A DNA stretch of 6,464 nt from an uncultured Blastococcus sp. (GCA_946221975.1 CAMIGT010000082.1:1-6464); one strand, 5' to 3'; numbered from the stretch's first letter, positions 1-6,464 are shown. Notes: generated from the letters alone by a model not told the origin. Made by a program: numbers and translations.

Positions 1-779
1 TAGGAGCGCCAGATCAGCACCGGGTGACTGGCCATCGCGTTGACCACCCACACGAAAAAGCCCTTCTCCCGACCGGCACGAGCCGAGTAGTCGTTCATCT
101 CGATCGTCGTATTGAGGTACTTGCCGCCCGCCAGCGTGGCCATCGCGCCCTGCGCTCCCCGCGGACGCAGCCGATAGCCGTAGTTGTCGGCGGTGTACTC
201 CTGTGCCCGGCTGAGCACCGAGCCAATGATCGGCACGAGCCCCATCGTGATCGTGAAGAGCTGCCGCCAGTAGCTCGCGTGCCCAGCCGCGATGTGCCCG
301 ACCTCGTGGCCGACGATGAACCGCAGGGCGTCCGGATTGCGCGCCCGGCCACCGACCTCGAAGAGGTCGCTGTTGATGAAGACGTAGCGGCGGAAACCGT
401 GCCCGGATGCGGCAGCGTTGATCACGCCGTTGCCGGAGACGACGTACGCGTCCGGCACTTTCGGAAGTCCGAACTCGCGAGCCGCGCGCTCGACTTCGGC
501 GTACGCCTCGGGAAACTGCCGCGGCGAGATCTCGATGCCGTTGAGCCGCTGCATGGCATAGAGCTGGCCGCGCCCGAACCACACCACGACGGGCGCGGCA
601 ACGAGCAGGGCGACGTAGGTGTTGGGGATCTCCGCGTCGATGACCGCGCGGGTGAACTCGAAGCCGGCGAGCACCATCGCGCCCACGGTCAGCGCGATCA
701 CGATGACGAGGCACAGGATCTCGCGCGGATGCCGCACTGCGCGGCGGACCTGGCCACGTTCGGAGTCCAGAGGGCCCAT
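1..779 (-). CDS. Membrane-anchored M48 family zinc metalloprotease, partial (C-terminus beyond window)
   Basis: Read on the minus strand, this open frame has no stop before the left edge, so 259 residues are visible. Two hydrophobic segments lie near the N-terminus (about 23-40 and 55-68). They are followed by the zinc-protease motif HEVGH at residues 158-162 within FIVGHEVGHIAAGH, and by EYTAD at 194-198, whose Glu is the expected third zinc ligand. Both motifs and their order are typical of M48 (HtpX/Ste24-like) peptidases, which cut membrane or misfolded proteins with the catalytic domain beside the membrane. The visible end (NAMASHPVL) resembles the SHP segment common near the C-terminus of this family. 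The start is uncertain: ATG at 777-779 or GTG at 735-737, neither with a clear Shine-Dalgarno. Both overlap the upstream gene, suggesting an operon with coupled translation. The substrate is unknown. The family call is secure; the start is not. Confidence 0.9.
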   Translation of the reverse strand, partial: MGPLDSERGQVRRAVRHPREILCLVIVIALTVGAMVLAGFEFTRAVIDAEIPNTYVALLVAAPVVVWFGRGQLYAMQRLNGIEISPRQFPEAYAEVERAAREFGLPKVPDAYVVSGNGVINAAASGHGFRRYVFINSDLFEVGGRARNPDALRFIVGHEVGHIAAGHASYWRQLFTITMGLVPIIGSVLSRAQEYTADNYGYRLRPRGAQGAMATLAGGKYLNTTIEMNDYSARAGREKGFFVWVVNAMASHPVLIWRS

Positions 780-1519
780 ATGCGCTGCCAGGTCGACGGC
801 GATGGTTCGCCGCGTCGATGTTGAATCGCACGGACCCGCTGCGGAAGAGTGAATACGGAGTACACGATTGCGGTCGCAAGCACAGCGGCCACGGTGGTGC
901 GATTGATAATGGGATTCTCCACGTTCGAAACAACGATCAGCATCACCCAACCAATCGCTTGCGGAAATGCAAGCGTTGTAACCGCGGTGCGCTCCAATGG
1001 CGGCACATGGCGAATCGCCCAGCTCCACCATCCGAACCAGCACAGCGAAAAACCGTGGCACCCCAGCAACGCGAGAAGATAGATTCCGAGAATCTGGTCG
1101 AGTGTCGGTGCGCGCATCGCGGGCTCGTCGAGCAGCACAGCGAGAGTGAAGCCGCCTAAGCAAATGCTCAACTCTGCCAAACCGACGCACGAGTACCAGA
1201 ACCATTGGCCTCTACCGCCATCGCGTGCACACAACCACGCAAGAAGGAGGAGCGTTGTACAAGCCGCAAGGACTTCCAGCGAGCGCGTCAGGCGCGAGGC
1301 GCCATCACCACTAATGGATTTGGTCACCACGATGACCACGGCATACACCAGCAGTACCGCGGCAAGTATCAGTGCACAACGAAGTGTGCGGGCAAAACTC
1401 GCCCAGTTCCGGTCACGCTCGCGCAGAATCCCAAGCCGCGCGATAAGGAACGCCGGACCGACCAGCCAGCAGAGTCCGACGAGGAGGATTCCTTCATTTG
1501 ACATACCGTGGTCGTACAT
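698..1519 (-). CDS. Hypothetical polytopic membrane protein (about 7 TM segments)
   Basis: I do not recognise this 273-residue protein. Hydrophobic stretches sit at about 11-29, 48-65, 83-97, 107-130, 143-165, 183-200 and 208-225, with Arg-rich loops at 28-37 and 228-238, as expected for an integral membrane protein. Cysteines are frequent in or next to these segments (17, 48, 87, 97, 111, 120, 154, 160). No catalytic motif is evident. The start could be ATG at 1517-1519 or the in-frame ATG at 1502-1504 (MSNEG); neither has a strong Shine-Dalgarno. The last 27 or so residues overlap the start of the M48 protease gene in another frame and look unlike a conserved domain. GC is visibly lower than in the neighbours (about 45% in 901-960 and 57% in 1321-1380 by hand count). 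It probably shares a transcript with the protease. That it is a real gene is likely from its long membrane-protein pattern; its function is unknown. Confidence 0.68.
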   Translation of the reverse strand: MYDHGMSNEGILLVGLCWLVGPAFLIARLGILRERDRNWASFARTLRCALILAAVLLVYAVVIVVTKSISGDGASRLTRSLEVLAACTTLLLLAWLCARDGGRGQWFWYSCVGLAELSICLGGFTLAVLLDEPAMRAPTLDQILGIYLLALLGCHGFSLCWFGWWSWAIRHVPPLERTAVTTLAFPQAIGWVMLIVVSNVENPIINRTTVAAVLATAIVYSVFTLPQRVRAIQHRRGEPSPSTWQRIWALWTPNVARSAAQCGIRARSCASSS

Positions 1520-1529
1520 GCTCGCCCGG

Positions 1530-1535
1530 ACATAA
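1530..1535 (-). promoter_or_regulatory. Candidate -10 element (TTATGT) for the membrane-protein gene
   Basis: The minus strand reads TTATGT about 10 bases before the upstream start codon, which would give an almost leaderless transcript, a common arrangement in actinobacteria. No convincing -35 hexamer is visible. It lies downstream of the hairpin that probably ends the hspR transcript, so a separate promoter would be needed unless read-through occurs. Weak evidence. Confidence 0.2.
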
Positions 1536-1550
1536 CCGACGCCACAAACT

Positions 1551-1598
1551 CAGAATGGAGCGTAAGTTACGGTCTTCTGCAACCTACGCTCCATTCTG
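1551..1598 (-). terminator. Strong hairpin after hspR, probable operon terminator
   Basis: The arms at 1551-1564 and 1585-1598 are perfectly complementary over 14 bp. The stem continues after one mismatch with 3 more pairs (1566-1568 with 1581-1583), leaving a 12-base loop. It starts 8 bases after the hspR stop codon, where the terminator of a dnaK-to-hspR transcript belongs. On the minus strand the stem is followed by GAGTTTGTGG, so the U-tract is poor, as is often the case in high-GC actinobacteria. A shorter alternative palindrome overlaps its left arm (1558-1574). Confidence 0.65.
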
Positions 1599-1605
1599 CG
1601 GCGAA

Positions 1606-2055
1606 CTAGCGGAAGTCCTTCCACGGCACGATCGACATCGACTTGAACGGCACGAGCTCGCGGCGATACGACGCGTGTACGGCGGCCTCGGCCGCGGTCG
1701 CGCGCATCTGCATCTGCGACATCTCGACCAGCAGCTCATCGATGCGGGCGCGCAGCGCGTCGACCTGGTTTTCCAGATCGATGATCCGCTTGATCCCGGC
1801 GAGGTTGATGCCTTCGTCCTGCGACAGCCGCTGCACCATACGCAGCAGCGCGACGTCGCGCGCCGAGTAGCGGCGGCCGCCGCCTGCGGTGCGCCCCGGC
1901 GTGACCAGTCCGACCCGGTCGTACTGGCGCAGCGTCTGCGGGTGCATCCCGGCAAGCTCCGCGGCCACCGAGATCACGAACACCGGCGCGTCCTCGGCGA
2001 CGTGCTCGACGGGTGGCAGCTCGGTGAGCCGCGGCGGACGTTTCTTCGTTGCCAT
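1606..2055 (-). CDS. hspR: Heat-shock repressor HspR (MerR family)
   Basis: A 149-residue MerR-type regulator. The winged helix-turn-helix covers about residues 26-92: VISVAAELAGMHPQTLRQYDRVGLVTP is the characteristic HspR recognition region, followed by the GGGRRYS wing (58-64) and RDVALLRMVQRLSQDEGINLAGIKRI. A coiled-coil-like helix follows (about 93-125), and the tail ends in PWKDFR. HspR proteins bind HAIR inverted repeats (CTTGAGT-N7-ACTCAAG) and repress the dnaK operon; in Streptomyces and Mycobacterium DnaK acts as co-repressor. The gene is last in the operon and its ATG lies 3 bases after the dnaJ stop. No good Shine-Dalgarno precedes it, which suggests translational coupling to dnaJ. 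A HAIR-like site lies upstream of dnaK at 5863-5883, consistent with autoregulation. Identification is secure from both sequence and position. Confidence 0.95.
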   Translation of the reverse strand: MATKKRPPRLTELPPVEHVAEDAPVFVISVAAELAGMHPQTLRQYDRVGLVTPGRTAGGGRRYSARDVALLRMVQRLSQDEGINLAGIKRIIDLENQVDALRARIDELLVEMSQMQMRATAAEAAVHASYRRELVPFKSMSIVPWKDFR

Positions 2056-2058
2056 CGC

Positions 2059-3072
2059 TTACACGCCCAGATGCTCGCGCGGGTTACCCGACTGCAGATC
2101 GGCGTACTGCTTGAGGGCATCCTGCGCATCTCCGGACATGTTGGCCGGTACGGCGACCTCCACCGTGACGATCAGATCGCCGGCGCCCTTGGGCGTGGTG
2201 ACGCCCTTGCCCTTGGCCCGGAATTTGCGCCCGGAGGACGTTCCCGCGGGAATCTTGATCGAGACCGGCTTGCCGAGCGTAGGCACCTTGATCGTCGCGC
2301 CCAGCGCCGCCTCCGGGAAGGAGATCGGCACGGTCACGGTCAGGTTGTTGCCGTCGCGGCCGAACACCGGGTGCGGCTCGATGTTGACCCGCACCATCAG
2401 GTCTCCGGGCGGGCCGCCGTTGTAGCCGGGCTGGCCCTTGCCTTTGACCCGGAACCGCTGGCCGTCGTTAATTCCCGCGGGAACGTTGACGGTCAGGTTG
2501 CGGGTGCCATCGGGGCCGCTCATCCGCAGCGGCAGGCTCACGCCGTTGATCGCGTCGTCGAAGCTCAGCGACACCGAGGCGTCGGTGTCGGCGCCCTTCT
2601 CCGGCGCCTGCGCGAAGCCGGCACCACCGAGACCACCCGCGCCACCGCCGAACAGCCCGCCAAGCAGGTCGTCGATATTCGGGCCGGCGCCACCGCGCCC
2701 CCCGCGGCCGGCGCGACCGAACAGGTCGTTCAGGTCCTCGGCGTTGAACGTCTGCGAGTAGCCGCCTGGGTAGCCACCGCCCGGGTAGCCGCCGAAGCCA
2801 CCGCCGGGGAACCCACCGGAGGAGCTGAAGCCGCTGGCCGCCAACCGCTGTGCCTCGTCGTACTCGGCCTTGTTTTTGGCGTTACCGAGTACGCCGTACG
2901 CCTCGGAGACTTCCTTGAACCGCGTCTCGGCGGCCTTGTCTCCGGGGTTCTTGTCGGGATGCAGCTCGCTGGCGAGCTTGCGGTAGGCCTTCTTGATCTC
3001 GCTCGCGCTCGCGTCCTTGGACACGCCCAGCGCGGCGTAGTAGTCCTTCTCGAAATAGTCCTTCTGGCTCAC
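2059..3072 (-). CDS. dnaJ: DnaJ-type co-chaperone (Hsp40) without zinc-finger domain
   Basis: A 337-residue Hsp40. The J-domain is at about 10-75 with the HPD motif at 38-40, which stimulates the DnaK ATPase. A Gly/Phe-rich linker (about 81-155) contains GGYPGG-type repeats. It is followed directly by the two beta-sandwich substrate-binding domains (about 160-312; PAGINDGQRFRVKGKG at 198-212, PAGTSSGRKFRAKGKG at 275-290). The four CxxCxGxG zinc motifs of class A DnaJ are absent and the protein has no cysteine at all. The 395-residue DnaJ1 of M. tuberculosis, as I recall it, aligns on both sides of the missing stretch, which falls near residues 184-191. The start is GTG at 3070-3072, with GGAGG at 3079-3083 six bases upstream. 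An ATG at 3088-3090 is out of frame. It is the third gene of the heat-shock operon. Function as DnaK partner is well supported; by architecture it is class B. Confidence 0.93.
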   Translation of the reverse strand: MSQKDYFEKDYYAALGVSKDASASEIKKAYRKLASELHPDKNPGDKAAETRFKEVSEAYGVLGNAKNKAEYDEAQRLAASGFSSSGGFPGGGFGGYPGGGYPGGYSQTFNAEDLNDLFGRAGRGGRGGAGPNIDDLLGGLFGGGAGGLGGAGFAQAPEKGADTDASVSLSFDDAINGVSLPLRMSGPDGTRNLTVNVPAGINDGQRFRVKGKGQPGYNGGPPGDLMVRVNIEPHPVFGRDGNNLTVTVPISFPEAALGATIKVPTLGKPVSIKIPAGTSSGRKFRAKGKGVTTPKGAGDLIVTVEVAVPANMSGDAQDALKQYADLQSGNPREHLGV

Positions 3073-3078
3073 TGGGCG

Positions 3079-3083
3079 CCTCC
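3079..3083 (-). promoter_or_regulatory. dnaJ ribosome binding site (GGAGG)
   Basis: GGAGG on the minus strand, inside GGAGGGAGG, lies 6 bases before the GTG at 3070-3072. It decides the dnaJ start in favour of this GTG. Confidence 0.8.
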
Positions 3084-3130
3084 CTCCATCGAGTCAGATC
3101 GAAGTGTGTGAATATTTGCCTCTTGGGTGC

Positions 3131-3182
3131 GGTGGTCTCGACAACGGCTCACTCGCTAGCGCTCGCTCGCTGCTCGACCACC
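3131..3182. repeat. REP-like intergenic inverted repeat
   Basis: The element begins GGTGGTCTCGAC and ends GCTCGACCACC, so its ends are complementary (7 perfect terminal pairs, then imperfect pairing). The middle is rich in CTCGCT/GCTCGC units and contains the 8-bp palindrome CGCTAGCG. I recall similar GGTGGTCTCGAC...GCTCGACCACC elements between genes in several high-GC mycolic-acid actinobacteria; this is from memory and was not searched. Here it lies inside an operon and would form a hairpin in the mRNA between grpE and dnaJ. Confidence 0.55.
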
Positions 3183-3192
3183 AAAGAGATGG

Positions 3193-3804
3193 TTAGTCTT
3201 CGGGGGTCGTGACAGCTACCATGGCTTCGCGCAAGACGCGGTCGCCGTGCCGGTAGCCCTTGCGCATGACCACGCCAATCACCGGAGAATCGACATCCTT
3301 CGATGGATTGTGCGCGACGGCCTGGTGGATCTGCGGGTCGAACGCATCGCCCTCGGCGCCGAACTGCTCGAGCCCGGCCTGGGTGAGCGCCTGACGCAGT
3401 GAGTCGGCCACGTTCTTGAACCCGCCGGTGAGATCGCCGTGCTCGTCGGCGCGGTCGATGTCATCGAGCACCGGCAGCAGCTTGGCGATCAGGGCCGCCT
3501 GCGCCATCGGGACCAATGCTTCGCGCTCACGGTCCGAACGCTTGCGGTAGTTGGCGTACTCGGCGGTCACCCGCTGCAGATCGCTAGTGCGATCGGCGAG
3601 CTCCTGCGCCAGCTTGTCGGTCTCGGCACTACCGGCCGGGGCCGTGGGGGCTGCCGGCTCCTTCGGCGCGGGACCGGCGTCCGCGAGCGCCTCCTCCAGC
3701 GTCTGCGGCGGCCCGTCGGTGCCCACGCGACGCTTGTCACGGATCACGATCGGCTCGTCTTCGCGCTCGGCCGGGTTGGCTGGCTTGTCGTTCTGCTCAG
3801 TCAT
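3193..3804 (-). CDS. grpE: Nucleotide exchange factor GrpE
   Basis: A 203-residue protein that releases ADP from DnaK so that substrate can be freed. The N-terminal 60 residues are acidic and Pro/Ala-rich and probably disordered. A long helix follows (about 62-100, ETDKLAQELADRTSDLQRVTAEYANYRKRS), which in this family forms the dimer stalk. The C-terminal beta domain carries the GrpE signature: GDAFDPQIHQAV at 152-163 and VMRKGYRHGDRVLREAMVAV at 179-198. The ATG at 3802-3804 is chosen because GAGAGG (3811-3816) lies 6 bases upstream and the protein then begins MTEQND, as expected. The frame stays open further upstream to 4008, but that part lies over the dnaK end and does not resemble GrpE. 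It follows dnaK after 94 bases. Identification is secure. Confidence 0.96.
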   Translation of the reverse strand: MTEQNDKPANPAEREDEPIVIRDKRRVGTDGPPQTLEEALADAGPAPKEPAAPTAPAGSAETDKLAQELADRTSDLQRVTAEYANYRKRSDREREALVPMAQAALIAKLLPVLDDIDRADEHGDLTGGFKNVADSLRQALTQAGLEQFGAEGDAFDPQIHQAVAHNPSKDVDSPVIGVVMRKGYRHGDRVLREAMVAVTTPED

Positions 3805-3810
3805 CTTCTT

Positions 3811-3816
3811 CCTCTC
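3811..3816 (-). promoter_or_regulatory. grpE ribosome binding site (GAGAGG)
   Basis: GAGAGG on the minus strand sits 6 bases before the ATG at 3802-3804 and supports this start over in-frame upstream ATGs inside dnaK. Immediately upstream, GCGCCGC/GCGGCGC (3817-3823 with 3827-3833) can form a tight 7-bp hairpin next to it. Confidence 0.7.
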
Positions 3817-3855
3817 GCGCCGCCACGCGGCGCCGGACGACGGCGTACTCCCACA

Positions 3856-3888
3856 CTGGTGGCCGCACCTGATCGGTGCGGCCACCAG
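3856..3888 (-). promoter_or_regulatory. Perfect 14-bp hairpin between dnaK and grpE
   Basis: The arms at 3856-3869 and 3875-3888 are perfectly complementary, GC-rich, with a 5-base loop. It begins 10 bases after the dnaK stop and lies 51 bases before the grpE start. No U-tract follows on the minus strand, so full termination is unlikely. A partial terminator or an mRNA-stabilising stem that keeps DnaK above GrpE fits the position better. This role is inferred. Confidence 0.65.
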
Positions 3889-3898
3889 CGCGACGGAG

Positions 3899-5761
<1,863 letters not shown>

Positions 5762-5766
5762 GTGTG

Positions 5767-5773
5767 CTCTCCT
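5767..5773 (-). promoter_or_regulatory. dnaK ribosome binding site (AGGAGAG)
   Basis: AGGAGAG on the minus strand ends 5 bases before the ATG at 5759-5761, a standard strong Shine-Dalgarno that fixes the dnaK start. Confidence 0.8.
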
Positions 5774-5847
5774 ATGCGTTCGGTGTTGCGTGAGACCGCG
5801 GCGCGGCCTGTGATCTTGGTTTGGACCTAGTTTGTGGTCGTTGAGTC

Positions 5848-5863
5848 GTCTTCGTTCGAAGAC
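5848..5863 (-). promoter_or_regulatory. Leader hairpin GTCTTCG/CGAAGAC in the dnaK 5' untranslated region
   Basis: The 7-bp arms 5848-5854 and 5857-5863 are perfectly complementary around a 2-base centre. The palindrome sits between two direct copies of TTGAGTCG (5841-5848 and 5864-5871). Such a short loop is poor for an RNA hairpin, so it may act as a DNA site instead. Role unknown. Confidence 0.4.
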
Positions 5864-5883
5864 TTGAGTCGCACTTGCTCAAC
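5863..5883. promoter_or_regulatory. HAIR-like operator, probable HspR binding site
   Basis: CTTGAGT (5863-5869), a 7-base spacer, then GCTCAAC (5877-5883). The HspR-associated inverted repeat consensus is CTTGAGT-N7-ACTCAAG: the first half matches fully, the second at 5 of 7 positions, and the spacing is exact. It lies 100-120 bases before dnaK, just downstream of the SigH-like promoter and overlapping the possible -10 TAAAGT (5882-5887). HspR bound here could block transcription. A further half site GTTGAGT lies at 5840-5846. Confidence 0.72.
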
Positions 5884-5897
5884 TTTACAAACCTTCC

Positions 5898-5923
5898 AAC
5901 GGGCCAGTAGACCGGGTCATTCC
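5898..5923 (-). promoter_or_regulatory. Candidate SigH/SigR-type promoter for the dnaK operon
   Basis: On the minus strand GGAAT (5919-5923) is followed after exactly 18 bases by GTT (5898-5900). This equals the published SigR/SigH consensus GGAAT-N18-GTT of actinobacterial heat and thiol-oxidative stress promoters, and M. tuberculosis dnaK is known to be SigH-dependent. It predicts a transcript start near 5890 and a leader of about 130 bases. A separate housekeeping -10 (TAAAGT, 5882-5887) is possible but lacks a good -35. Confidence 0.6.
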
Positions 5924-6060
5924 CGACTCGGGGCGATGTGACTCACACCACTCGAATGTGTCGTGCGGTCCAACCTTCGCGCGCCGGCCCGTTCGGTAGC
6001 CATCCGATTACGGTTTGGTGCACGGCGCGCGCTGACCCCCGACCGGCGTAAATGCTGCGT

Positions 6061-6066
6061 TAGAGT
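6061..6066 (+). promoter_or_regulatory. Candidate -10 element (TAGAGT) for the right-hand gene
   Basis: TAGAGT fits the loose actinobacterial TANNNT pattern and lies 130 bases before the ATG at 6196. The only -35-like sequence nearby (CTGACC, 6032-6037) is 23 bases away, which is too far. Weak evidence. Confidence 0.2.
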
Positions 6067-6195
6067 CGGCCCAACTCAGGTGGCCGGGAACCCCGCCAGC
6101 ACGCGGCGAGTCTGAGCAGCGCGACTTCACGTCAATCACTCACCACCGAACCGCCCATCACCGCGGCACGCGCCGTTCTCTCGCTGGATGAACCG

Positions 6196-6432
6196 ATGAC
6201 CACACCTCCCCCGCACAACCGGGACAACCCGTTTGGCGACAACCCGCCGCCGCAGAGCGGCACCCCGGGCCAGCCGGCCAACCCGGACTCCTACCTACCG
6301 CAGTCCGGGCGGTACCCGGCCCAGCAGGGCCCGCAGACCGGCGGCTACCAGCAGCCGTACGCACAGCAGCCGGCGTACGGCGCCGCGGGATTCCCCGCAG
6401 GTCCAGGCGGTGCCGGCCCGGGCGTTCCGGGC
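6196..6432 (+). CDS. Pro/Gln/Gly-rich N-terminus of a hypothetical protein, truncated by assembly artefact
   Basis: Starting at ATG 6196-6198 the frame gives 79 residues of low-complexity sequence rich in Pro, Gln, Gly, Asn and Tyr (MTTPPPHNRDNPFGDNPPP, later YQQPYAQQPAYG). Leaders of this kind are common at the N-termini of actinobacterial membrane proteins, where the transmembrane part follows, but no such part is visible here, so no function can be given. The frame appears to continue for ten more residues and the bases from 6433 on are adapter, so those residues are not real. A second ATG at 6188 leads straight to a stop. There is no clear Shine-Dalgarno. The codon pattern, with G or C at almost every third position, supports real coding. 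It is transcribed divergently from dnaK. Confidence 0.65.
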
Positions 6433-6464
6433 AGATCGGAAGAGCGTCGTGTAGGGAAAGAGTG
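6433..6464 (+). other. Illumina sequencing adapter (artefact)
   Basis: The last 32 bases begin AGATCGGAAGAGC and continue with the TruSeq-type adapter, the reverse complement of the Illumina Read 1 primer, without a mismatch to the sequence I know. It interrupts the coding frame of the right-hand gene. This is read-through sequence left on a contig end, not genomic DNA. Confidence 0.97.

Larger units (their letters stand above)
3073..3192 (-). other. grpE-dnaJ intergenic region
   Basis: The 120 bases between the grpE stop and the dnaJ start hold a REP-like inverted repeat (3131-3182), an AT-rich patch (3110-3118, AAATATTCA on the minus strand) and the dnaJ ribosome binding site. The patch could be a weak internal -10 or a cleavage site in the mRNA, but no matching -35 is seen. 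No small gene was found. Confidence 0.5.
5762..6195. other. Divergent regulatory region between dnaK and the right-hand gene
   Basis: This 434-base gap has no credible gene. From dnaK outward it holds the dnaK ribosome binding site (5767-5773), a leader hairpin (5848-5863), a HAIR-like site (5863-5883), a SigH/SigR-like promoter (5898-5923), two adjacent 11-bp palindromes (5922-5932 and 5937-5947), and a possible -10 for the right-hand gene (6061-6066). From about 5950 to 6060, and from 6067 to 6195, I see no other clear signal. Confidence 0.7.

Noticed and set aside
24..824. Plus-strand open frame of 266 codons
   Set aside because: It lies opposite the M48 protease, whose HEVGH and EYTAD motifs are on the minus strand. 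The plus-strand translation is Arg/Asp/His-rich without domains.
1498..3111. Open frame of 537 codons on the plus strand opposite hspR and dnaJ
   Set aside because: Shadow of hspR and dnaJ: low-complexity Arg/Ala/Val-rich translation, no ribosome site, no domain.
3131..3182. Rho-independent terminator ending the transcript before dnaJ
   Set aside because: The pairing is imperfect beyond the ends and no U-tract follows. A terminator here would separate dnaJ-hspR from dnaK-grpE without an evident promoter, so a dispersed repeat is the better reading.
5937..5947. CRP-type binding site (TGTGA...TCACA)
   Set aside because: CRP-family sites need about 6 bases between the half sites; here there is only one, so the resemblance is probably accidental.
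6158..6364. Minus-strand open frame of 68 codons at the right end
   Set aside because: Opposite the Pro/Gln-rich coding start; Arg/Gly/Ala-rich shadow without a ribosome site.

Overview
The window is about 6.4 kb of high-GC DNA from an actinobacterium. The evidence is a dnaK-grpE-dnaJ-hspR heat-shock operon in the actinobacterial order, a MerR-type HspR repressor encoded last, an HspR-box-like (HAIR) inverted repeat in the dnaK leader, and a good match to a SigH/SigR-type promoter upstream of dnaK. A mycolic-acid-type actinobacterium is plausible, but the genus cannot be fixed by eye.

Layout, by position. 1-779 (minus): the N-terminal part of a membrane-anchored M48 zinc metalloprotease that runs off the left edge. 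698-1519 (minus): an unrecognised protein with seven hydrophobic segments, lower in GC than its neighbours; its end overlaps the protease start. 1520-1605: a gap with a strong hairpin, probably the heat-shock operon terminator. 1606-5761 (minus, transcribed right to left): dnaK, grpE, dnaJ, hspR. The dnaK-grpE gap holds a perfect 14-bp hairpin, the grpE-dnaJ gap holds a REP-like inverted repeat, and dnaJ and hspR are 3 bases apart. 5762-6195: the divergent regulatory region. 6196-6432 (plus): the start of a Pro/Gln/Gly-rich protein. 6433-6464: Illumina adapter sequence, not genome.

How the genes work together: DnaK is the Hsp70 ATPase, DnaJ delivers substrate and stimulates ATP hydrolysis, and GrpE exchanges nucleotide. 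HspR represses the operon, and in studied actinobacteria it needs DnaK as co-repressor, which makes a feedback loop. The DnaJ here has no zinc-finger domain and no cysteine, unlike the DnaJ1 of M. tuberculosis at the same operon position. I found no convincing novel defence, mobile or CRISPR system. The best leads are this DnaJ, the atypical membrane gene overlapping a protease, the hairpins in the operon gaps, and the adapter artefact at the right end.
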